Shown here: piece by piece, positions 32,314-39,643 of the stretch
Layout of the letters: each line of letters starts with the position of its first letter
How positions within the stretch are numbered: the first letter of the stretch is position 1
Origin: Marinagarivorans sp.
GTDB taxonomy: Bacteria; Pseudomonadota; Gammaproteobacteria; Pseudomonadales; Cellvibrionaceae
Direction: 5' to 3'
Assembly: GCA_028281865.1 (NCBI GenBank)
Contig: JANQJB010000039.1
Span: forward strand, 1 to 39,643
Length of the DNA stretch: 39,643 nucleotides
The notes under the pieces: generated by a model
The model's input: only the letters and a program-made list of their open reading frames with translations
Told to the model about the DNA's origin: nothing
The model's database searches: none
Program-made: the position numbers and the translations under genes

Positions 32314-34395
32314 ATGTCAGACCTAAAACAAACACTAGAGCAAAAAAAACAAGCCATTTATCGTGCGCTTGAGACAGATGAAAACGTGTGGGCGCGTATT
32401 ATCCCACGTTCTCGGGAAACAGATTTTAAAACCGGTGTAGAGGCGCGTACTGCCGACCCTCTATGGGCTTTGGCACGTCAGTGGCAAACAGGTGAGTTTC
32501 TAGGTGAAGATGCGGGCACGCCGGTCGACGTTTCCTTTGATTGTGCGCGTATTAGCACACCTCGCATTTATTTGGGAGAAAACACCAGCGCCGTTGCTAA
32601 ATCGGATAATTGGTCCAACTCTAATGAATCCGTTGCACAAGGAGATCCTCCGTTATTAGAAAAAGTTGTCGAGTATCAACCTCCAGCTTGGGATTTATTT
32701 GATCGGGTGCGTGTCGGACAGGCATTTGAACGAGAACTCGAAAACTTTTTTGTTGCGGAAAAAAAGCAGGGTTTTGCCGATTTTTTGAAAGCGCTCTGGA
32801 GTAAAAACAGTATTTTGTTTTCAATTCAAGACCTAGAAAATACCTTAGACCAAGCGTCACATGAGTATGCAATATTTATTGACCAGACTGTCACTGATGG
32901 TTTGAAGTTGAACAGTCGTTCTCTTTCGAATCCTGATGTCAATGTGATCAGTAATATGCAATTAAATTCGATAAAACTAGAGACGCTCAAGCTATTTCCT
33001 CATTTAACACGTCCGCACTCTAGCGTTAACGAGCATGCGTCCTGGCAGTCAAACGAATTAAGTCATAAATTCAGGTTAACATCAAGTGCGCGCACGTCGC
33101 GCGAACCAAAATTGATTTTACATGCAGATGACTACCGCAGTGGTAAATTAGATTGGTATAGCTTCGCAGCAGAAAATGATAGGGTTAAATTAGACAATGT
33201 CTCAAGTGACGATATTGCCTTTAATAGTACACCAAATCGAATCGCGATTAGCGGGCTTTCACCTCGATGGTGGGCTTTTGAAGATGAGGCAATAGACTTA
33301 AATTTGGTTGATGTTACGCAGCAGGATTTAATTAAGATATTGTTGCTGGAGTTTATTCTCATCTATGGTGACGATTGGTTTATCGCACCGTTGACATTTC
33401 CGTTGGGCAATATCGCGGGTATAAAGTCGATGGTCGTCAAAGATGTGTTTGGTTTGGAAGTTAAGGTTGGCTCAGTCAATACGCGTGTCCACGAGAACCA
33501 AGAGCCATTTGAGCTGTTCACGTTAAGCGATCGAAGCCGGCCGAATACGAGTTGCTTTGCCAGCATAAGTGATGCCGATGATATAACTTCGTTATTATAT
33601 ATTCCTCCCGTAGCACACGAGAAAATTTCGTCTGAGGCGCTTGAAGACGTCATTTTTATGAAAGATGAAAATGCCAATTTGTCTTGGGCGATTGAGCATA
33701 CCGTTAGCAATGCCATTGGGGAACCAATCCGCACCAGCGAATGGCATTTGGAGTTGCTCGAACTTGCGAAACAGCAAGAAAAAGAAAATTTAGAAAAATT
33801 ATTGCGTTATATTGATTCTGCTATGCAAGGGTTGAGCATATCGGGCGGGGAGCAAAAAGTTGCGCTGTTAAAGCAACTTGCGCTACAACGTTATTATCAA
33901 CTCGGTCTTAAGTTATCTGATAAAGATGGGTCGCAATCGTTACCTCAATATCAGCTAGTCGATGTACCCCCACTTAACTGGCACCCGTTAAAACCCAAAC
34001 GTTCTCAAGCGCGCGGAGACCTCTATCTGCGAGCGAAATTTCTAAACCCCGTCGAAAATCTTATTAATAATAGCCATATGCTTGATGACGGATTTTTGCG
34101 TGAGGTCGAAAAACGATTGCAGCTAGCAGACCAGAATTTAAATTGGGTGAAGGATACAAGATATTTGGCACCGTTATCTGTTAGCAGTGAATTATTGGGT
34201 TTTCACAATGACTCGGCATTGGTCGTCTTGCACGAGGAAGCCTTACCTCCGATAGGGCTTCGCGTCCGTGTAACAAAACAAAAATGTCGCTGGACAGATG
34301 GCAGTACACATATCTGGACGGGTCGTGAAGTTGTGGCCGGTCGTGGCGAAATTGAAAGTGGTTTGCGATTTGATTCTATCCTACAACCTGATTAA
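32314..34395 (+). CDS. Large protein of unknown function, second gene of the cluster
   Basis: 693 residues, no signal peptide or membrane segment. The N-terminus carries the most striking motif: WARIIPRSRETDFKTGVEARTADPLWALARQW then QTGEFLGEDAGTPVDV (about residues 28-75). The C-terminus has NWHPLKPKRSQARGDLYLRAK and VVAGRGEIESGLRFDSIL. I recall comparable WALARQWQ-GEFQGEDAG openings in unnamed bacterial proteins, but cannot give a family or function. A lysine/glutamate helical part around 490-520 (LLELAKQQEKENLEKLLRYI) may be a coiled coil. It is 53 nt behind the giant gene and 17 nt before the next, consistent with one operon and possibly a stoichiometric complex. Confidence 0.9.
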   Translation: MSDLKQTLEQKKQAIYRALETDENVWARIIPRSRETDFKTGVEARTADPLWALARQWQTGEFLGEDAGTPVDVSFDCARISTPRIYLGENTSAVAKSDNWSNSNESVAQGDPPLLEKVVEYQPPAWDLFDRVRVGQAFERELENFFVAEKKQGFADFLKALWSKNSILFSIQDLENTLDQASHEYAIFIDQTVTDGLKLNSRSLSNPDVNVISNMQLNSIKLETLKLFPHLTRPHSSVNEHASWQSNELSHKFRLTSSARTSREPKLILHADDYRSGKLDWYSFAAENDRVKLDNVSSDDIAFNSTPNRIAISGLSPRWWAFEDEAIDLNLVDVTQQDLIKILLLEFILIYGDDWFIAPLTFPLGNIAGIKSMVVKDVFGLEVKVGSVNTRVHENQEPFELFTLSDRSRPNTSCFASISDADDITSLLYIPPVAHEKISSEALEDVIFMKDENANLSWAIEHTVSNAIGEPIRTSEWHLELLELAKQQEKENLEKLLRYIDSAMQGLSISGGEQKVALLKQLALQRYYQLGLKLSDKDGSQSLPQYQLVDVPPLNWHPLKPKRSQARGDLYLRAKFLNPVENLINNSHMLDDGFLREVEKRLQLADQNLNWVKDTRYLAPLSVSSELLGFHNDSALVVLHEEALPPIGLRVRVTKQKCRWTDGSTHIWTGREVVAGRGEIESGLRFDSILQPD

Positions 34396-34412
34396 TTGAT
34401 GGGTAATTTATA

Positions 34413-37400
34413 ATGGAACCTCATGTCATTAACAAACCTGGGCAACCTCCTTCATTATATATTCTATTTATTGCAGATGGTTTTCGTAATACTGACGATG
34501 ATTTAGATGCATTTTTACAATTTTGTCGGCTAGCTACGGAGTCGCTGTTTAAGGTATACCCTTTTAGTATTGCAAGAAATAGTATTGGTGTTTGGGCTCA
34601 TGCCTCCATGATGGATGTACAGGGGACAACCAACGACTCGTTATCCAGCCAATTTGATATTCAATTTAATCAGAACAAAGGTGTTTTATGGACAGAAGAA
34701 GAGCAAAAAATTTATAACATAATTGCAAACTTAACAATCAGAGTTCCCGGCACCGATCGGCCTATTTCTGCAAGACAAAAATGGCTTTCGGGCGACACGA
34801 GTGATCGAATCATTTGCGTTGTAAACAAATCTTATGCTTCTGACCAGGTGTATACCAAATCAAAAAATGAACTTCCGCCTTTATTCGTTCCAGCGGATGG
34901 TGATTTAACAGAGGAACAATGGAAGCAAATTAAACGTAGCTGCGTCGTACCCTATACCATACTAACACTCTGGCAAGATTTAGACCGAAGTACTTCGATC
35001 TTTGGTTCTGCTCCGAATTTTGTTGGCTTAAGATTGGCTCATGAGTTTGGAATTTGTTTGGGCTTGGGGCGTGAATACGAAAATGGTGGCGATAGTTTTC
35101 TGAGTTTCAGTGGAGTGGAGACCTACGATTGGCCACCTAACTTGGCAACGAAGATTAGCGCAGATATGCTTGAGTCGGGTACACAGCCACCGAACAATGT
35201 TGAGTACAACGTCGAGCGATTTAAGTGGCGTAAATTTTCCAAGAAGTCGCGCTACAATGGGGCCGCTGCCGGTGCTATATCCAGAGTGACTCATCCAAAT
35301 TCTTCGCAGAGTAAGAGTCAATTTATTAAAGCGAGAAATAAGCTCAGCAAAAACATAAGTATTCTGTCGCATCCTAATCCGTCCCAGGTTAACGAGATTG
35401 ATTATCTTTCGGGTAAAAATCGACGTTTGCAAATGGATGAGCCAAATTTAATCGAAGGCGGTGGGGGCTGGCGAGAAAATGTATTTCGGCCTTCTGCGGA
35501 TTGCATTATGCGTAGCTTTCATGCAAAGGCTCAACTTCCTGCCAATATTAATTTAAAAAAAATAGGTTTTTGCCGGGTTTGCCGACTTCACCTGGAAAGG
35601 GTTTTTTTCGGTTGTATGGCGCACAGAGTTGGTTTTTCAAGAGCAGGGAGCGGGTCGCATTTTCTACAAGCGAGCTACCCTTCTTCTGCAGCAGAAAAAT
35701 TAGTCAAGCTTGTAGAGAAAAAAAAGTTTTTTGGACAGGCGCCCGGTACAGTGGATTGCAGCACAATGACGCTTTGGAGGGTCGAGGCCTTGTTCAAAGA
35801 ATATTGGAAATGGGTTCCGTCGTTTAATCGATCTCTGGTTAAAAAAGAACTACCGGCAGGACAGGAGGATCAGGAGGAAACTCGGCAGTTTAGAATTCCA
35901 ATTGGCTTTGATTTTTCAGAAAAACAAAAAATGGCATTTATGGCATTGTGGCAGATACATCGAAAACGGCTTCAATATTGGTGTAAAGGAAAGACCGTAC
36001 CCAGCAATGTGAGCATCAAAACCCCAAAAGAACCACCGTTGCAAGATGTACCTCTACTGCGAAAATTTGCCGGTGCTAGTGCAGTAGGGGCATTAACCTA
36101 TGCGGGGTTTACTTCTATTCGTAATCGGTATCGAAGGAAAGTCGATGATGAAGGTAAAAGTTATCTACTGTACGAAAATTTGAGTGATGAAGAGCTTGCT
36201 GCCTTACCGCCAGGCAGCATATTACAGATATGGAAGGACGAAGCCACCTATATAAAATTTGTTGAGAAGTTTGTCACTGACTCCGATGAAGTTCTACCTG
36301 CGGCTAACGTTGGTCACAGTGTCGTTTACATGGGTGTAGCAAACAATCCTTCTGGTGCAGAAATAGATTTTTATGTGGCCGATCAGCATAAGATCAAAGC
36401 TTCGCTTAAAAAAGACAGTCTATTAAAGAAGTTTACTTTTTATATCGCGGCACAGTGGTTCGATCTTGACGGTAATTTTGCAAAACCTTTGCCACCTGCG
36501 ACCGGTTCATTCGCTACGGTACCTCTGCCTCTGAGGCCTGCGAATGATTTCGCTAGTTATATCGAGTTGATAAAAGAAGTCGAGCAAACCGTGCCGGCTA
36601 ATTATAGCTCTCGTGATGTGCTTGCTTTGTTTAGACAAATTTATTACGGAGACCATCTATTTCAATTGGTAATACCCTGCGGAAAAAGGTTCGATGGCGC
36701 CCAGGGAAATGAACCAACTCCCGAATCTCTTTTAGGTGCGTCTTTATTATCCGCAATTAAAGACTCTGTCATTATCGAGGGTGTTGATGTTGGGCATGTC
36801 TATTGTGGCTTAGATGCGATGTTTTGTCCTGCGGAAGTTAAAGACATCGATGTTCTCGATATCGAAAATATTTTACAACTGGATATCGGCGACTTAACCG
36901 GCTTTTTAGAATTTTTTTCCCAGGTTCCAGCAGCGCCGAGGGTATCAAATGTTGACTTCGTTACTTGGATTGGAGATTTGGGTTCGCAGGTAGCGATGCG
37001 AGTCTTAGAAGAAATTTATGCAAATCCAACCACAAATTGGTCGGAATTAGATCGTGTCGATGTTTTTAACCATGGGAGAAGCAAAAGCCCAACTGTTGAT
37101 TTAGTCGGTGATATTGATCCCTTTGTTATGAAGAGTCATATACTTGGGTTTTCAATGGGTGCTCGACATCATCCTTTAGATAATTTGGACGTGTCGTTAT
37201 CGGAGATATTTGAGCAATACTATTTGCGGCCATCAAGCGCTTACAACTCGACTACAAGGTACTCCACTTTTGTTGAAATCTTAAGTGGGCAAAATGCCAG
37301 TGCAAATTTTGTTTTGGATGAACATTTACTAGAGCAAACTAGCAATCAGGTTTATGAATTTGCGTGCTTATTTTTTTATTACGAGCTATTAAAACGTGTG

Positions 37401-37547
37401 AGAAGAAAAGGTATCGATTCCGTTAGCAAATCGGAATTAATTCACTTTAACTTTTTTTCAGAAGACTCGCAGAATCCGTTGAAAATTTGGTCGAGGTCCT
37501 ATACGCGATTGTTTTTTACTTGGCTAGAGAGAAAAAGTGGCTTATGA
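34413..37547 (+). CDS. M64 (IgA-peptidase)-like protein with degenerate zinc site plus unknown C-terminal domains
   Basis: 1044 residues, no signal peptide. Residues 1-400 follow the peptidase M64 layout. LYILFIADGFRNTDDDLDAF is the beta-strand/D-G-F start, with FSIARNSIGVWAH after it. The zinc-motif region is RLAHEFGICLGLGREYENGG (His210-Glu211...), where M64 enzymes have HEFGHSFGGLADEY. WPPNLATKIS and VERFKWRKF correspond to the EPNVT and KWK segments, then FRPSADCIMRSF (about 355-367) and FCRVCR (about 385-391). The second zinc histidine is Ile214, so normal HEXXH chemistry is unlikely. Beyond 550 lie AGASAVGALTYAGFTSI, weakly hydrophobic, and PPGSILQIW...GHSVVYMG (about 600-640), which recalls NlpC/P60-like folds without an evident cysteine. 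The gene overlaps the next one by 4 bp. Confidence 0.85.
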   Translation: MEPHVINKPGQPPSLYILFIADGFRNTDDDLDAFLQFCRLATESLFKVYPFSIARNSIGVWAHASMMDVQGTTNDSLSSQFDIQFNQNKGVLWTEEEQKIYNIIANLTIRVPGTDRPISARQKWLSGDTSDRIICVVNKSYASDQVYTKSKNELPPLFVPADGDLTEEQWKQIKRSCVVPYTILTLWQDLDRSTSIFGSAPNFVGLRLAHEFGICLGLGREYENGGDSFLSFSGVETYDWPPNLATKISADMLESGTQPPNNVEYNVERFKWRKFSKKSRYNGAAAGAISRVTHPNSSQSKSQFIKARNKLSKNISILSHPNPSQVNEIDYLSGKNRRLQMDEPNLIEGGGGWRENVFRPSADCIMRSFHAKAQLPANINLKKIGFCRVCRLHLERVFFGCMAHRVGFSRAGSGSHFLQASYPSSAAEKLVKLVEKKKFFGQAPGTVDCSTMTLWRVEALFKEYWKWVPSFNRSLVKKELPAGQEDQEETRQFRIPIGFDFSEKQKMAFMALWQIHRKRLQYWCKGKTVPSNVSIKTPKEPPLQDVPLLRKFAGASAVGALTYAGFTSIRNRYRRKVDDEGKSYLLYENLSDEELAALPPGSILQIWKDEATYIKFVEKFVTDSDEVLPAANVGHSVVYMGVANNPSGAEIDFYVADQHKIKASLKKDSLLKKFTFYIAAQWFDLDGNFAKPLPPATGSFATVPLPLRPANDFASYIELIKEVEQTVPANYSSRDVLALFRQIYYGDHLFQLVIPCGKRFDGAQGNEPTPESLLGASLLSAIKDSVIIEGVDVGHVYCGLDAMFCPAEVKDIDVLDIENILQLDIGDLTGFLEFFSQVPAAPRVSNVDFVTWIGDLGSQVAMRVLEEIYANPTTNWSELDRVDVFNHGRSKSPTVDLVGDIDPFVMKSHILGFSMGARHHPLDNLDVSLSEIFEQYYLRPSSAYNSTTRYSTFVEILSGQNASANFVLDEHLLEQTSNQVYEFACLFFYYELLKRVRRKGIDSVSKSELIHFNFFSEDSQNPLKIWSRSYTRLFFTWLERKSGL

Positions 37548-39643
37548 AAGAAAATTCAAGCACATTTGACAAAATAGCCGACGAGTTTGTTGTCTTTCTT
37601 CAAGTAGTAAAAAGCCGATTAAGTTCTCCCGAAGAAGTAATATTTTGGTTTCAAAGTATGGGAATCGAGTTTGAAGGCTTGGATGATAACGATTTACTCG
37701 AGGCTCATGCTGCTGTTCAGAATGCTGAACAAGCAATAGGAAAAATTGATTTTTCTCAGCCGATCGAGGAGCAATGGCTAAATTTTGTGGAGTTGGGTGT
37801 TGGTATTGCAGCTTTAGTTAATGTTATTGCCCACTTGCCACAGAATTTTGAACAAAAGCTAGTCGATGCCAATATTGGTTACTCCTTGGAATTAGCTGCC
37901 AACGATATTTTGCTCAGCTATATCGAGTACCGCGCGCCATTGGTTTTTGCGCTATTCCAATTTTTTGGTGTTGTCGAAGTGTCACGTCAGAGTGTGCCCG
38001 GACGCAACCTTATCTATACCCGAAAAACGCTGCATGCGGATAAATTACCAAAGCTATTTTCCGATCCGGAACAGTTAATTAAAGATAAATATTGTGACGA
38101 TGGCGAGTTCAATTACACCCATTTTTCAGAACAGCTTGTAAGCGTTCTGCATATTCTGGGTATCCCTGCAAGATGGGAGGCGACGCCTTCAATCGAACTT
38201 GATGACAATGCGCAGCTTGTCGTTCCGCCGGAATCTAACAGCGTTTTTATATCCCTCTACCAATCGTTAAGCACACTCAGCTTATCCGGCATCGAAGAAG
38301 TTATTGGTCTAGATATTGACGATAGTTCGGAGATTGATAATAGTCTAGAGACTGAGGTTTTTTCAGAAATACTATTGGTACTAGCGCCGCTTATTGAAAG
38401 CTCAACGACAGAGACATCTACCGCAGAGCCTTCGATAAAAGGAATCGCATTAATGCCTCAGCTCAGTGTGGACGCCGGAATATCAATTCCGATTGCGGAG
38501 CAGTTGACGCTCGATATAGAAGGTGGAATTGATGGCGGACCGATAATTGCGGTAAGCGCTGAAGGTGCGGAGTTATTGGGCAGTGTGCAGGAGATCAATG
38601 GTGCCTTGGGTTTAACGCTGGGTAATCAAGCAGAAAATTATTTATTAGGTACACGTAATGAATCTTATATTCGCTACGGCTCGTTTTCTACGCGCTTAGG
38701 TTTACGCAGCGATTTTTCTGAAACAGAAGTTTTAGTGACACTGGCTTTAAAAGATTTAGAAATTCATCTTGATATCGGCTCCGCGGATTCGTTCCTTAAA
38801 TCTATTATTGGTGATGCGACACTTGATGCTGCTCTCTCCGCAACGCTGCAGTGGTCCTCTTTAAATGGCGTTTCTTTCGATGGCGGGGCCGGCTTAGCGC
38901 TGCGTGTTCCCCTAGATCTCGATTTAAGAATATTGAGAATTGACGCCATAGGTCTTGAGCTTGATTTAGTCGAAGATTTAAGCCTTAACGTCAGTGCCGA
39001 CTTGAGCAGTCAACTCGGTCCTTTTGCCGCCTCCGTAGAGGCTATCGGTTTTAGTTCAAAACTAAAGCTTGCCAATCATTTACCGGACTCTAAATTAAGT
39101 CTCGATTTTTTGCCCCCGAAGGGCGCCGGGTTTGTATTGGACAGCGGTATCGCAACCGGTGGTGGTTTTCTAACCTTCGATACAAAAAATGAACGTTACG
39201 CCGGTATTATGGCATTGAAATTGGGCGAAGTTTCCGTTACCGCCATTGGCTTGATTACGACTAAGCTACCCAACGGTAATAGCACTTTTTCAATGCTTGT
39301 GAGCATTGGTGTTATTTTTGATCCGCCCATTCAATTATCCATGGGCTTTACTTTATCGGGTGTCGGCGGATTAATTGGCGTTAATCGCAGTATGAAGGTT
39401 GATGTGCTGCGTGAGGGCATCTTGAGCGGAACCTTGGATTCAATATTGTTTCCAGAGCCCAGCTGGTTGTTAGCTAATGCAAACAGAGTTATTAGCGATT
39501 TACGTCGCGTTTTCCCTCCAACGCAAGAGCATTTTGTTATTGGCCCGATGATAGCGATCGGCTATGGCAGCCCGAATTTTGTTGTCGGTGAATTAGGTAT
39601 TTTTGCTGAATTTAGCTTAGACGAGTTTAAAGGAATTCTGTTA
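37544..39643 (+). CDS. DUF6603-like protein, 3' end outside window
   Basis: ATG 37544 overlaps the stop of the preceding gene (ATGA), giving 700 codons to the window end without a stop. Residues 1-100 are helical and acidic (TFDKIADEFVVFLQVVKSRL). Residues about 110-215 resemble a small folded unit (DILLSYIEYRAPLVFALFQF ... SEQLVSVLHILGIPARWE). From about 305 the sequence turns into a long beta-rich, Leu/Asp/Gly pattern (GISIPIAEQLTLDIEGGIDG). From about 520 it has the DUF6603 look: LPPKGAGFVLDSGIATGGGF, YAGIMALKLGEVSVTAIGLI, LSMGFTLSGVGGLIGVNR, LFPEPSWLLANANRVISDL and FVIGPMIAIGYGSPNFVVGE. DUF6603 has no known function. No signal peptide. Translation is coupled to the M64-like gene. Confidence 0.85.
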   Translation, partial: MKENSSTFDKIADEFVVFLQVVKSRLSSPEEVIFWFQSMGIEFEGLDDNDLLEAHAAVQNAEQAIGKIDFSQPIEEQWLNFVELGVGIAALVNVIAHLPQNFEQKLVDANIGYSLELAANDILLSYIEYRAPLVFALFQFFGVVEVSRQSVPGRNLIYTRKTLHADKLPKLFSDPEQLIKDKYCDDGEFNYTHFSEQLVSVLHILGIPARWEATPSIELDDNAQLVVPPESNSVFISLYQSLSTLSLSGIEEVIGLDIDDSSEIDNSLETEVFSEILLVLAPLIESSTTETSTAEPSIKGIALMPQLSVDAGISIPIAEQLTLDIEGGIDGGPIIAVSAEGAELLGSVQEINGALGLTLGNQAENYLLGTRNESYIRYGSFSTRLGLRSDFSETEVLVTLALKDLEIHLDIGSADSFLKSIIGDATLDAALSATLQWSSLNGVSFDGGAGLALRVPLDLDLRILRIDAIGLELDLVEDLSLNVSADLSSQLGPFAASVEAIGFSSKLKLANHLPDSKLSLDFLPPKGAGFVLDSGIATGGGFLTFDTKNERYAGIMALKLGEVSVTAIGLITTKLPNGNSTFSMLVSIGVIFDPPIQLSMGFTLSGVGGLIGVNRSMKVDVLREGILSGTLDSILFPEPSWLLANANRVISDLRRVFPPTQEHFVIGPMIAIGYGSPNFVVGELGIFAEFSLDEFKGILL

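Noticed and set aside
34413-37547. Active IgA peptidase (M64)
   Set aside because: The second zinc-binding His of HEXXH is Ile, and there is no signal peptide, so an active secreted protease is not supported.
1-39643. CRISPR arrays, tRNA or rRNA genes, prophage
   Set aside because: No regularly spaced repeats, no recognisable cloverleaf or rRNA sequence, and no phage structural or integrase genes seen on either strand.

Overview
The window (39,643 bp, moderately AT-rich) looks like chromosomal DNA of a marine, polysaccharide-degrading gammaproteobacterium, most likely of the Cellvibrionales (Saccharophagus/Teredinibacter type). The pointers are poly-serine linkers behind lipoprotein signals, a GH43-like enzyme, a G8/beta-helix secreted protein, RatA/RnfH, and a Kef system with glutathione-linked enzymes. 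This placement is inference: there is no rRNA or other decisive marker. I saw no tRNA, rRNA, CRISPR array or transposase gene.

Layout. (1) 1-1081, minus: start-proximal part of a DUF1592-family lipoprotein whose end lies outside the window. (2) 1935-4177, minus: an operon-like set of sodium-dependent transporter, ratA and rnfH. (3) 4443-7547, plus: asnS, a small membrane protein of unknown role, and an SRPBCC + GyrI-like fusion. (4) 7814-9490, plus: a second DUF1592-family lipoprotein with a haem c-type CXXCH; then a methyltransferase (9644-10444) with a 3-unit tandem repeat running up to its start codon. (5) 10535-15330, minus: a short-chain dehydrogenase, a secreted G8-domain beta-helix protein and a GH43-like lipoprotein. 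(6) 15689-17116, plus: a MATE exporter, followed by a strong inverted-repeat element, then an RDD membrane protein on the minus strand.

(7) 17983-25298 is an electrophile/quinone-stress neighbourhood. On the minus strand lie a pirin, a LysR regulator, glutathionyl-hydroquinone reductase (YqjG type), a DoxX protein and a second pirin. Divergent from these is a kefF-kefC pair with a 4-bp overlap. Glutathione-conjugate-gated K+ efflux, reduction of glutathionyl-quinones and two pirins fit one theme: surviving quinones and other electrophiles.

(8) 25823-39643, plus, is the unusual part: four very large, tightly spaced genes (2145, 693, 1044 and at least 700 aa) with no signal peptides. The third carries a recognisable M64-type (IgA-peptidase-like) metallopeptidase region whose HEXXH is changed to HEFGI. 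The fourth, cut by the window end, contains a DUF6603-like region. The first two have conserved-looking motifs but no function I can name. They look like one co-expressed, undescribed multi-protein system, placed just after what seems to be a frameshifted gene remnant (about 25302-25560, minus). This cluster is the best candidate for a novel system.
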